Of a DNA stretch of 64,000 bases, positions 34,840 through 45,355 are shown one piece after another; the stretch's first letter is position 1, and every line of letters begins with the position of its first letter. The notes under the pieces are model-generated. The model did no database searches and was not told where the DNA came from. It saw only the letters and a program-made list of their open reading frames with translations. The translations under genes and the position numbers were made by a program. Source of the stretch: Acuticoccus sp. I52.16.1 (GTDB lineage Bacteria; Pseudomonadota; Alphaproteobacteria; Rhizobiales; Amorphaceae). The DNA lies in the NCBI RefSeq assembly GCF_022865125.1, contig NZ_CP094832.1:16414-80413 (forward strand), written 5' to 3'.

Positions 34840-35325
34840 CTAGCCGGCCGCGCCGGCGAGGCGCGCGTCGAAGCCGAAGACCTCGGTGCGGCGGACCGTG
34901 ACTGCCGCCATGAGCGGGTGGGCGGCGTTGAGCACCAGGTTGCGCTCCTGCGGCACGATCGCCGACGGCACCGAGAGGGCGAGCACGGCGCCCTCCGCCA
35001 CCCACGCATCGCCGATGGCCCGGCAGGCGGCGGCGTCCTCCGGCGCAAACGTCCCGCGTGCCTCCACGTCGTCGATCCGCGCCTCCGCCGGCAGCACGAT
35101 CTCGATCGCGCTCATCGTGGGGAGCGCGGCGACGGTGCGCATCTCGTGCGGCAGGTGGACGAAGGTTTCGAGGACGCACAGCGCCAGGCTGGAGCCGCAG
35201 TAGACCACCGCCACGCCGCGGCTGTTCCACCGGCCCCCGGCGAGGCGTGCGCCCTTGCCGTCGAGCCCCGGCGCATATTGCGGTCGCGTCAGGCGCCAGA
35301 CGGTGCCCTCAACCGAAGACGCCAT
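34840..35325 (-). CDS. RES-domain toxin
   Basis: A 161-residue RES-family protein. WRLTRPQYA at the N-terminus, GGRWNSRGVAVVYCGSSLALCVLE with the conserved Arg, Tyr and Ser, and the EV(F/G)FDARL end are characteristic. RES toxins deplete NAD+ (phosphorolysis or hydrolysis) and stop growth until neutralised. The reading frame is complete and its conserved Arg, Glu and Ser residues look intact. It overlaps the antitoxin gene by 17 bases and is translated after it. Confidence 0.88.
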   Translation of the reverse strand: MASSVEGTVWRLTRPQYAPGLDGKGARLAGGRWNSRGVAVVYCGSSLALCVLETFVHLPHEMRTVAALPTMSAIEIVLPAEARIDDVEARGTFAPEDAAACRAIGDAWVAEGAVLALSVPSAIVPQERNLVLNAAHPLMAAVTVRRTEVFGFDARLAGAAG

Positions 35326-35809
35326 ATTCGAACCTCACCAGCGCGTCCTCGACCTCGCGGGCGCCGACGTCGGTCCGCGCCATCTCGATCGGTCGTTCGC
35401 CGGCGAGCGCGGGGTTGGGGCTGGTGAGCCAGCGGTCGGCGGTGGCGATGTCGCCGAACGCCTCCTCGGCGTGGGCGCGGACGCGGGCGAGGCGGACCAC
35501 GGCGTCGGCCTCGGCGATCTTCAGCTCCTGCCCCTCGTTGATCCGCCGGGCGAGCGTCCGCGGCGGGATCACCATCTCGACATCGGACCGGCGCAGGGCA
35601 CCGCTGGCGAACGCTTCCGCGAGGCGGGCACCGCTGACGCCCTCCATGATCTCGGCATAGCTGAACGGCTGCACCCACACCTCGCTCGCCGTCACCGGCG
35701 AGGGTGCGGCCATCGCCTGCGCCGCGGGCCGGCGGGCCCCCTCCCCTGCCGCGCGGGTGCCGTGGTGCGACCGCGTGCGCCGCGCGGCCGGCTTCGCGTC
35801 GTCGCTCAT
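35309..35809 (-). CDS. Xre/MbcA/ParS-type antitoxin (DUF2384) of the RES toxin
   Basis: A 166-residue protein. The first 55 residues are basic and low-complexity. The helix-turn-helix-like part at about 65-115 includes SYAEIMEGVSGARLAEAF and IPPRTLARRINEG. The C-terminal toxin-binding domain has the typical AEEAFGDIATADRWLTSPNPALAGERPIE. It binds and blocks the RES active site and represses the operon. ATG 35809 has GAGG 9 bases upstream. The pair lies directly after repB, in the same direction, and probably helps keep the replicon. Confidence 0.88.
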   Translation of the reverse strand: MSDDAKPAARRTRSHHGTRAAGEGARRPAAQAMAAPSPVTASEVWVQPFSYAEIMEGVSGARLAEAFASGALRRSDVEMVIPPRTLARRINEGQELKIAEADAVVRLARVRAHAEEAFGDIATADRWLTSPNPALAGERPIEMARTDVGAREVEDALVRFEYGVFG

Positions 35810-35831
35810 GGTTCTATGCCTCGTTCGCCCT

Positions 35832-35870
35832 GCCTGCCATACGCCGTCAATACTTCGGCATTTGGCAGGC
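35832..35870. promoter_or_regulatory. Inverted-repeat operator upstream of the RES/Xre pair
   Basis: GCCTGCCA (35832-35839) and TGGCAGGC (35863-35870) are perfect arms 23 bases apart, with a nested GCCG/CGGC pair (35843-35846, 35856-35859). The element ends 20 bases after the repB stop and begins 22 bases before the antitoxin start. This is the expected location for autoregulation by the antitoxin-toxin complex. Confidence 0.6.
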
Positions 35871-35890
35871 GATTTCAAGGGCCGGCAACC

Positions 35891-37123
35891 CTACTCGCTG
35901 CGGCTGTTCCATTCCTTCCAGAGGTCGTCGAGCTTGTCCCACAGGAAGTCGCCGAAGCCGGACGCGAGGCGCTTGTCGATGACGATCTTGTCGGACGCGG
36001 CCGTGACATCCCGGCGCAGCACCGGTTCCTTGGCGCCGCGCGGGCGGAACACTTCGCCCTTGGCCGCATGGGGGCGGCCGGCGGCGATCAACCGGCGCAT
36101 CGCCCGCGCGCCCCGGATCTCCTGGCGCTCCACCCGATCGAGCTCGGCGGCGATGCGGGCGCGCGCGGCCTCCTCGCGCCACAGCGTCTCCAGCGACAGC
36201 CATGTCGGCCGGCCGATCGACGGGTCGCCGCCGATGTGCATGACGAGACGGTCCGGCAAGGTCATCACCATGCGGTACCGGCTGACCTCGCTGCGCTGCA
36301 CCCCGAGGACGTCGGCGGTGAACTGCACGGTCCACCCGGTGTCGGCGAGGAGCTTGGAGGCCTGGCGCGCCTTCTCGATGAAGGAAGGCGGGGCGTGCTG
36401 GCTGTTCTCGCGCGACAGGACGGTGACGGCGGCCTCGTCGTCCATCGTACGTACGATGGCGCGCAGCGGCCGGCCGAGCTTGACGCACGCGCGGTGCCGG
36501 CGGTGGCCATAGACCAGCTCGAACCGCCCCGCCTCGCTCGGATGAGGGCGCACGAGCGCCGGCGCGATCTGCCCCTCGCGTAGAATGCTCTCGACCAGCG
36601 CGTCGAACTCGGCGCTGTCGTCGAAGTCGGCGAAGCGGTCGTGCCAGCGGAAGGGTGTGATGCGCTCGGTCGCGATCTCCTGGACGACGGCGCCATCGTC
36701 CAGTGCGCGGCGCCAATGCTCGGCCTCCCGGCTCTGCTCGCCCCAGTTGTTGAGGAGGTGGCCGAGGCCCGGCGCGCGCGAGCCCGGCGCCGGCCGTGGC
36801 ACCGACTTGGTCTCCGGCGCCGCCTCCGCCCGTGACGCGGCTGGCGGCTCCTCGGCTGACGGCGGCGTCGCGGGGGGTGCCGCCTCGACCTTCTCCGCCG
36901 CGGCGCCGGCGACCGACGGGGGAGACGGCTGGGGCGCCGGGATCGGTCCTGCGGCCGGCTCGGATGCGGCGGGCGGTGTTTCGGCGGCCGCGGCGGCCGG
37001 GGGTTTCGGCGTGGGCTCGGGCCGGGCGGGCGCGGCGCGTGGCGGAGTGCGCGGCGCGTCGTCGTCCTCGTTGGCAATGTCGGCGAGGACGCTGGCGACG
37101 CGCTTGCGGGTCGATTTGGCCAT
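35891..37123 (-). CDS. repB: RepB/ParB-type partition protein
   Basis: A 410-residue ParB-family centromere-binding protein. Residues 1-20 are the basic N-terminus that in this family contacts RepA. Residues about 22-118 are an unusually long Pro/Ala/Glu-rich linker. The ParB/Srx domain follows at about 165-260 with VYGHRRHRACVKLG (GERRHRA box variant) and LSRENSQHAPPSFIEKA, then the helix-turn-helix (TADVLGVQRSEVSRY). It starts one base after the repA stop. It binds parS-like palindromes; the best candidates lie upstream of repA at 38844-39015. No repC follows it, unlike a standard repABC operon. Confidence 0.92.
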   Translation of the reverse strand: MAKSTRKRVASVLADIANEDDDAPRTPPRAAPARPEPTPKPPAAAAAETPPAASEPAAGPIPAPQPSPPSVAGAAAEKVEAAPPATPPSAEEPPAASRAEAAPETKSVPRPAPGSRAPGLGHLLNNWGEQSREAEHWRRALDDGAVVQEIATERITPFRWHDRFADFDDSAEFDALVESILREGQIAPALVRPHPSEAGRFELVYGHRRHRACVKLGRPLRAIVRTMDDEAAVTVLSRENSQHAPPSFIEKARQASKLLADTGWTVQFTADVLGVQRSEVSRYRMVMTLPDRLVMHIGGDPSIGRPTWLSLETLWREEAARARIAAELDRVERQEIRGARAMRRLIAAGRPHAAKGEVFRPRGAKEPVLRRDVTAASDKIVIDKRLASGFGDFLWDKLDDLWKEWNSRSE

Positions 37124-37124
37124 C

Positions 37125-38447
37125 TCAGTCCTCCGTGCGGTGGGTCGGCCGCTGCCACACGCGCAGGACCTCGGCCTCCAGCTCGGCATTGACGCCGTCC
37201 ATCGACTGCAACGCCCGGTCGTAGGTGCGCTTGTTGGAGCTGTCGCGCACCGCTTCGTAGAGGGTTTGGCGGGCGAGGCCGCAGTCGGCGACGGCGGTGC
37301 TGTGCACCATGGTCGCCGTCAGCACGTCGGTCCGGAACAGCGAGCGCAGGAAGGTCACCACCGCCATCTGCGGCTGGTCGGACGGGGTGTGCCGGGTGAT
37401 CAGGATCTTCTCGAAGTCGAGCGGGGTGCTGCGGCCTCCCTGCCCTTCCAGCACCTCCATCAGCGAGCCGGCCAGCGTCATGAACTGCGCCATGGACGCG
37501 ACGTCGATCATCTGCGGATGGACCGTCACGACGAGCCCTGTCGACGCGTAGAGGCCCGCCATGGTGATGAAGCCGAGCTGCGGCGGCGAGTCGAGGATGA
37601 CGATGTCGTAGTCGTCGGCCACCTGGTCGATCGCCGAGGAGATGCGGGTAAAGAAGGGCGAGGGGTGACGCAGCATCAGCGCGCGCGGGCTCTCGGTCTC
37701 GAACTCGGCGAGCTCGAGGCTGGCGGGTACGAGGTCGAGGCCGGCGAAATAGGTTGGACGGATGATGTCGCGCAGGGGCCGCGGGCCGGCCTCCTCGCCG
37801 AGATGGGCGGGGTCGCCATCGTCCTGGAAGGTGATCGCGCCGAAGAGGCTCTCGTGCGGGCCGACATGCAGCTCCGGCGTGATGCCGAGCATGGTGGTGA
37901 GGCTCGCCTGCGGGTCGAGGTCGATGGCGAGGACGCGGTAGCCGCGCAGGGCGAAATATTGCGCGGCGTGGATCGCCTGGGTCGACTTGCCGGAGCCGCC
38001 CTTGAAGGTGGCGAAGTTGAGAACCTGGATGTGCTCGCCGGCGCGGCGGTGCGGCAGGTAGCGCCCCGGCGACTTGGCGTCGAGGTGAACCCGCAGGCGC
38101 GCCACTTCTTCCAGCGACCACACCCGCCGCCCGGCGGGCTTGGCCTCGGCCTTGGGGATCCCGAGTTCGCTCGCCATCTGGCGCACGTAGCGCTCGGTGA
38201 CGCCGAGCAGGCCGGCCACCTCCTGGGTCTGGAAGGGGCGCAGGTTCTTGCTCTGGTCCGGCGCCCAGACCTCCTCGGCGAGGCGGCTGAGCTTGCGCGA
38301 CAGGAGCTCGCCTTTGCGGGTGAAGCTGCGCGCGAGGCCGGCGTCCGATGGGGCGGCGGGGGCCGGGTGTGCGGGGCGCGCGTCCTCGTCCACACGGTCG
38401 GCGGCGGCGTCGGCCGCGGGGCGGTCCTGGACGCTGTTGCGATCCAT
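37125..38447 (-). CDS. repA: RepA/ParA-type partition ATPase
   Basis: A 440-residue ParA-family ATPase. Residues 1-45 are a variable basic tail. A MerR-like helix-turn-helix is at about 70-125 (QEVAGLLGVTERYVRQMASELG). The deviant Walker A is FKGGSGKST, switch I is DLDPQASLT and Walker B is DIVILDSPPQ. A GAGGAGG ribosome-binding site precedes ATG 38447. RepA with RepB segregates the replicon and represses its own operon. GGTTAACG direct repeats 125-143 bases upstream could be the RepA operator. Confidence 0.93.
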   Translation of the reverse strand: MDRNSVQDRPAADAAADRVDEDARPAHPAPAAPSDAGLARSFTRKGELLSRKLSRLAEEVWAPDQSKNLRPFQTQEVAGLLGVTERYVRQMASELGIPKAEAKPAGRRVWSLEEVARLRVHLDAKSPGRYLPHRRAGEHIQVLNFATFKGGSGKSTQAIHAAQYFALRGYRVLAIDLDPQASLTTMLGITPELHVGPHESLFGAITFQDDGDPAHLGEEAGPRPLRDIIRPTYFAGLDLVPASLELAEFETESPRALMLRHPSPFFTRISSAIDQVADDYDIVILDSPPQLGFITMAGLYASTGLVVTVHPQMIDVASMAQFMTLAGSLMEVLEGQGGRSTPLDFEKILITRHTPSDQPQMAVVTFLRSLFRTDVLTATMVHSTAVADCGLARQTLYEAVRDSSNKRTYDRALQSMDGVNAELEAEVLRVWQRPTHRTED

Positions 38448-38571
38448 CGCGATGTCCTCCTCGCGGACGTGGCACTAGGGGCCGAGCGGGCGCGGCGGTT
38501 CCGGTTTCGAGCGCCGCTCCACCGCCTCGACGGTTCTGCCGCTCCGTTCCGGTTCAGGGTCTCGCCCGGCC

Positions 38572-38590
38572 GGTTAACGAGTGGTTAACG
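38572..38590. repeat. GGTTAACG direct repeat, possible RepA operator
   Basis: GGTTAACG occurs at 38572-38579 and 38583-38590, 11 bases apart (one helical turn), each containing the palindrome GTTAAC. The pair lies 125-143 bases upstream of the repA start, within the likely repA promoter region. Its symmetry and spacing suggest a dimer-binding operator. Confidence 0.5.
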
Positions 38591-38843
38591 CCATCCCCGG
38601 CGCGACGCAAAGCCAATCGACGGCCCGAAACCGGTCTCCGCCCGAGTTCTGCACGTCAGCGGTAAACACTTCGTATGCGAACCCGCGCATGCTTGCGGTG
38701 TGCGCGTCGATCCCCGCGCATGGAGCCGTGCGAGAGACTGTGCCACCGGCCGAGCCGGCGGCGTGCTGCGCGAGAGATCGACGCCAAGAACCCACATCAA
38801 CCGCCCGACCGCCGTTGCAAAGGGTGGCGATGGCCGCACCCGG

Positions 38844-39015
38844 CGTGCCAGCTGTCACGGGCGGTCCATGGCGTCTGGCCGTTCTCTATTTTATGTCGGC
38901 CGTCCGCCGACCGACTGCCGTCCGTGAACTGGGCGACGGCTCGGTCGTGACACCTGTCACGCGAGAGGGTCGCAGCCTGGCGCTTGGCTGGCGAACTGCG
39001 TGACAGCTGTCACGC
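38844..39015. promoter_or_regulatory. Three CGTGACA(G/C)CTGTCACG palindromes, candidate parS sites
   Basis: Site 1 (38844-38859) is CGTGCCAGCTGTCACG, one mismatch from symmetric. Site 2 (38946-38961) is CGTGACACCTGTCACG, symmetric except for its CC centre. Site 3 (38998-39015) is a perfect 18-base palindrome, GCGTGACAGCTGTCACGC. Known repABC parS sites are 16-base palindromes with a GC centre, so length and centre agree though the sequence differs. They lie 397-568 bases upstream of repA, where repABC centromeres can occur. RepB is the expected ligand. Confidence 0.65.
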
Positions 39016-39159
39016 ACCGCGAGCCGCTCGCAATTCGCCGGTGTGCGGTGTGCGGAGCGTGTGCGATCTTCTGACAGTGGCTCAGGCTGTTTGCTGCACT
39101 CGAACTTGCGTCCGGTGCCGTCTGAACTGCGTAGAACCGACGGAACGTATCGCGCGCCG

Positions 39160-39310
39160 CTGATGAGATTTCGCTTTGTCGCACTTCGCGGACACATTCC
39201 CACGAATAAAAACGGATGGGCTCTAGACGCTTACAATCTTAACGTGTCCTTCAATTAACCTCGAGCGGAATGCCTAGGGCCGCACATCGAATCGCATCAC
39301 AATAGCTCGA
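39160..39310. other. AT-richer stretch in the origin region
   Basis: Within a roughly 70 percent GC replicon this segment is visibly richer in A and T (for example ACGAATAAAAACGG, CTTACAATCTTAACG, CAATTAACC). It could ease strand opening or simply hold promoters. No repeated initiator box is seen inside it. Confidence 0.35.
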
Positions 39311-39458
39311 TCCGCCGTCACCATCGGTTCCTCTTGGACGCGGCAGTGCCGTTTTTGACACGGAATTCCTCGTCAAAGCGGATGTGACACGCGAAAAATG
39401 ATCACCGCGACTCCACAACCGCGTCGGAATCGGTCATTTCTGGAATTGACCCTGAAAA

Positions 39459-39472
39459 CCGCTTCGAAGCGG
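39459..39472 (-). terminator. Perfect palindrome followed by T run on the minus strand
   Basis: CCGCTTCGAAGCGG is a perfect 14-base palindrome. Read leftwards it is followed by TTTTC, so it can act as a small intrinsic terminator for minus-strand transcripts, for example read-through from the antisense RNA. A protein-binding role is equally possible. Confidence 0.4.
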
Positions 39473-39489
39473 AACTGAGAACGCAACGC

Positions 39490-39663
39490 ATGAGCCGGCA
39501 GCACAGCCCTCGTCACGACACGACCGCTCGTTCCCGCGGGAACGGGACCGGGCGGCCGCGCAGGGCGGGTGCCGCGCGACCGGCGATCGGTGCGTCCGCA
39601 GATCCTGGGGCAGGGGGGTCGCCCGAACCGGATTTCAACGAGGGTGTGAAGTCCATGACGTAA
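39490..39663 (+). CDS. Possible 57-residue leader ORF upstream of repC
   Basis: ATG 39490 to TAA 39661-39663 stays open for 57 codons. The product is Arg/Gly/Pro-rich with no recognised domain, and there is no strong ribosome-binding site. It ends just before the antisense-RNA terminator. It could be a translated leader that tunes repC, but in GC-rich DNA such frames arise by chance. Confidence 0.22.
   Translation: MSRQHSPRHDTTARSRGNGTGRPRRAGAARPAIGASADPGAGGSPEPDFNEGVKSMT
39529..39544. repeat. 16-bp perfect palindrome CGTTCCCGCGGGAACG
   Basis: The palindrome has a GC centre and GTT...AAC ends, close to the repABC parS pattern GTT-N4-GC-N4-AAC but with three rather than four bases on each side. 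It lies about 300 bases before repC. It is an alternative centromere site or an operator. Confidence 0.5.
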
Positions 39664-39669
39664 CCCGGC

Positions 39670-39744
39670 AAAACGAAAGGCCTCGAAGCGGGAACTTCGA
39701 GGCCTTGGGTCTCACCACGTGAGTGGCGATAAGATCGTCTGGAC
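39670..39744 (-). ncRNA. Predicted antisense ctRNA controlling repC
   Basis: About 75 nucleotides, antisense to the repC leader. On the minus strand there is TTGACA (39780-39775), an 18-base spacer and CATAAG (39756-39751). The start is expected near 39744. The 3' end is a perfect 12-base stem, AAGGCCTCGAAG/CTTCGAGGCCTT with a 6-base loop, followed by TTTCGTTTT. Counter-transcribed RNAs of this size, with this hairpin and in this place just before repC, are the copy-number and incompatibility determinant of repABC replicons. Promoter, length and terminator all agree. The exact ends are inferred. Confidence 0.72.
39677..39706 (-). terminator. Intrinsic terminator of the predicted ctRNA
   Basis: A perfect 12-base stem with loop CGGGAA (plus-strand reading), followed on the minus strand by TTTCGTTTT. 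On the plus strand the same hairpin sits in the repC leader but has no T run, so it works as a terminator only leftwards. In the leader it could instead act as the structural element the ctRNA changes. Confidence 0.8.
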
Positions 39745-39750
39745 AACGCT

Positions 39751-39780
39751 CTTATGCCATCGCGACGCACGGCGTGTCAA
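39751..39780 (-). promoter_or_regulatory. Promoter of the predicted ctRNA
   Basis: A consensus TTGACA -35 box (39780-39775) and CATAAG -10 box (39756-39751), spacer 18, pointing away from repC. A strong constitutive promoter is typical of counter-transcribed RNA genes. Confidence 0.6.
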
Positions 39781-39834
39781 CAACACCGAGCCCGGTGAAC
39801 GGCTCAGTTTTGCCCAGATTCTGGAGGCAGAGAG

Positions 39835-43150
<3,316 letters not shown>

Positions 43151-43505
43151 GAGGGGAGGAGACTGCGCGCCGCCTCGGGCGGTGTCAATCATTGGGGACG
43201 CACCGGGGCGGCCCGAGATCGACGGCCGATGCGGCGGATGGGCGGTCCGTGGGCAGGAGGTGCCGCATGCGGCGGCACGGGATCAGCCCGCGGCGGCAAC
43301 GACATGGCGGGAGGGCAGGGCGAGACCCGCCCGCACGGCGCGGCCGTGCCCCTGCGGCGAGTTCCTGCGGGGGTCGGCGGCGGATGGCATGCCGTTTGCT
43401 GCAGCACCTATCGCGACCCGTTCGCGCACCGGCCTGGCGGCGGTGTCCGGACACGGATCCAGTTCCCCTGAACACGCGGCGACCCGGTCCCGCGAAGGAG
43501 AGAAT
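43151..43505. other. Divergent promoter region, thiC and NMT1-type transporter
   Basis: About 355 bases that must hold the thiC promoter (leftward) and the transporter promoter (rightward). It is very GC-rich. I see the AAGGAG ribosome-binding site at 43493-43498 but no clear -35/-10 pair. No second riboswitch-like motif is visible on the plus strand. Confidence 0.5.
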
Positions 43506-44522
43506 ATGAACGGTCTTTCGAGCCATGTCTCGGGCGTGCGAGGCGTCTTCGTCGCGACGGGTCTCGCGCTGGCGGCGGCATTCGCCTCGACGGCGCCCGT
43601 CGAGGCGCAGGAGCTGAAGGAGGTCAACTTCAGCGAGGCGGTCCACAACCTCGGCTACATCAACCTCTACGTCGGCATGCACGCCGGCATCTTCGAGAAG
43701 AACGGCCTGAAGATGAACGTCTCCGCCGCCGGCGGCGACACGCAGACCTTCGCCGCCGTCCTCGGCGGCTCGGCTGACTTCGCCATCGGCGACGCCACCA
43801 TGGCCGTCATGAGCCGCGAGGCGGGCGGCCCCGGCATGGTCGTTGGCACCGTCGTTCAGCGCGCGCATTATTTCGGCGTGTCGAAGAACCTCGACGTCAT
43901 CACCGACCCGAAGGACTTCAAGGGCCTGACCATCGTCACCTCGCCCGAGCCCAACACCAACTACTCGGTCGCCAAGAAGATGATCGAGGACGCGGGTCTG
44001 ACGGTCGGCGGCGACGTGACCATCCTGCAGGTCAGCCCTGGCACCGAGATCGGCGCCATGCTCGCCGGGCAGGCCGACATGGCGATCGCCTATCAGCCGA
44101 GCGTCGCCTCCGCCGTCGACCAGGGCGCCAAGGTGGTGTTCGACTTCTCCAACTACGTCGGCCCGTTCTGCAACACCGGCATCATGGTCCTGCCGGCCAC
44201 GATCGAGAACGACCCGGAGATGGTCCAGGCGCTCGTGACCTCGTTCGAGGAAGCCTCGCGCATGACCTATGCGGACCCGGACTTCGCCAAGGAAGTCGCC
44301 CGCAAGGAGTTCCCGGACCTGCCGGGCGAGGTCGTCGACGCGGCGATCGACGCCGAGCTGGAATACCTGATCCCGGCCGAGCACGTCGTGGTCGAGAAGG
44401 ATCAGTGGGAGAACCTGATGGCGATGCAGGAGTATCTCGGCAACATCAAGGGCACGATCTCGTTCGACGAGGTGATCGACAACTCCTTCGCCGAGAAGGC
44501 GATGGAAGAGGTCGACGGCTGA
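43506..44522 (+). CDS. ABC transporter binding protein, NMT1/THI5-like (SsuA/TauA group)
   Basis: A 338-residue periplasmic protein. The signal peptide ends near residue 37 (VEAQ). The mature protein begins LKEVNFSEAVHNLGYINLYVGMHAGIFEKNGL, a typical NMT1-domain start, and has GSADFAIGDATMAVMS. Relatives bind sulfonates, nitrate or thiamine-pyrimidine precursors. Its position next to thiC hints at a pyrimidine, but there is no riboswitch on this side. The formamidase gene downstream suggests an amide instead. Confidence 0.87.
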   Translation: MNGLSSHVSGVRGVFVATGLALAAAFASTAPVEAQELKEVNFSEAVHNLGYINLYVGMHAGIFEKNGLKMNVSAAGGDTQTFAAVLGGSADFAIGDATMAVMSREAGGPGMVVGTVVQRAHYFGVSKNLDVITDPKDFKGLTIVTSPEPNTNYSVAKKMIEDAGLTVGGDVTILQVSPGTEIGAMLAGQADMAIAYQPSVASAVDQGAKVVFDFSNYVGPFCNTGIMVLPATIENDPEMVQALVTSFEEASRMTYADPDFAKEVARKEFPDLPGEVVDAAIDAELEYLIPAEHVVVEKDQWENLMAMQEYLGNIKGTISFDEVIDNSFAEKAMEEVDG

Positions 44523-44548
44523 TCGCCGCGTCCGGCGCCGCCTCACCC

Positions 44549-45343
44549 GTGGCCGCGACCAAACCCGCCCCCGAGGGCGCGCCGAAGCTTTCGGCGCGTC
44601 ACCTCGCCTTGACCTTCGACGACGGGCGCCGGCGCGTGCCCGTCATCGGCGACGTCTCGTTCGACCTCCATGCGGGCGAGGTGGTCGCCATCGTCGGCCC
44701 CTCCGGCTGCGGCAAAACCACGATGCTCAACGCCGTGTCCGGCCTCCTGAAGCCGACCGGCGGCGAGGTGACGTGGAACGTCGCCATGACCAAGCGCCGC
44801 CCGCGCATCGGCTACATGCTGCAAAAGGACCTCCTGTTTCCCTGGCGCACCGCCAAGGGCAACGTCATGCTCGGCATGGAGATCCGCGGCGACACCGGCG
44901 CCAAGGCGCACGAGAAGGCGCGCGCGTTGCTCGACCAGCTCGGCCTGCACGGCTTCGCCGACGACTACCCCTCGACCCTCTCCGGCGGCATGCGCCAGCG
45001 CGTCGCCCTCGCCCGCACGCTCATCCACGACCCCGAGGTGCTGCTGCTGGACGAGCCGTTCGCCGCGCTCGACTTCCAGACCAAGATCCTCATCGAGAGC
45101 GACACCGCCAAGCTGGTGCGCAGCGAAGGCCGGGCGCTGCTCCTCATCACCCACGACCTCGAAGAGGCGGTGTCGATGGCCGACCGCGTGATCGTCCTCA
45201 CCGGACGCCCGACGCGCATCAAGTCGACCTACACGATCGAGCTGGGCGGCGACCGGACCGACATGATGGCCGCGCGCGAAAGCCCCGACTTCGCCGACTA
45301 TGTGCGCAGCATCTGGCGCGACCTCGATGTCGCCCAGCACTGA
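44549..45343 (+). CDS. ABC transporter ATPase, NitT/TauT type
   Basis: About 264 residues. Walker A is GPSGCGKTT, Q-loop YMLQKDLLFPWRT (typical of TauB/SsuB), signature LSGGMRQR and Walker B VLLLDEPFAALD. The start is uncertain: no ATG fits, GTG 44549 gives a short N-terminus, and CTG 44519 is also in frame. No good ribosome-binding site is seen, so coupling to the binding-protein gene is likely. Confidence 0.88.
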   Translation: MAATKPAPEGAPKLSARHLALTFDDGRRRVPVIGDVSFDLHAGEVVAIVGPSGCGKTTMLNAVSGLLKPTGGEVTWNVAMTKRRPRIGYMLQKDLLFPWRTAKGNVMLGMEIRGDTGAKAHEKARALLDQLGLHGFADDYPSTLSGGMRQRVALARTLIHDPEVLLLDEPFAALDFQTKILIESDTAKLVRSEGRALLLITHDLEEAVSMADRVIVLTGRPTRIKSTYTIELGGDRTDMMAARESPDFADYVRSIWRDLDVAQH

Positions 45344-45355
45344 GGAGCGCTTGCG

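Larger units (their letters stand above)
38448..39834. other. Non-coding replication/partition region between divergent repAB and repC
   Basis: About 1.39 kb without a convincing protein gene. From left to right it holds a GTTAAC direct repeat (38572-38590), three related CGTGACA-centred palindromes (38844-39015), an AT-richer stretch (about 39160-39310), two further palindromes (39459-39472, 39529-39544), a possible 57-codon frame (39490-39663), and a predicted antisense RNA with a strong terminator before repC. I found no clear DnaA box (TTATCCACA) and no iteron array. Content and position fit a centromere plus copy-control region. Confidence 0.7.

Noticed and set aside
38581..39258. Several 60-140 codon frames in the repA-repC spacer
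   Set aside because: They overlap each other on both strands, run through the palindromes, lack ribosome-binding sites and encode Arg/Pro-biased proteins without domains.
38448..39834. Possible DnaA boxes or iteron array in the origin region
   Set aside because: No TTATCCACA-like 9-mers and no tandem iterons were found by eye; only palindromes and one GTTAAC pair. RepC origins usually lie inside repC.
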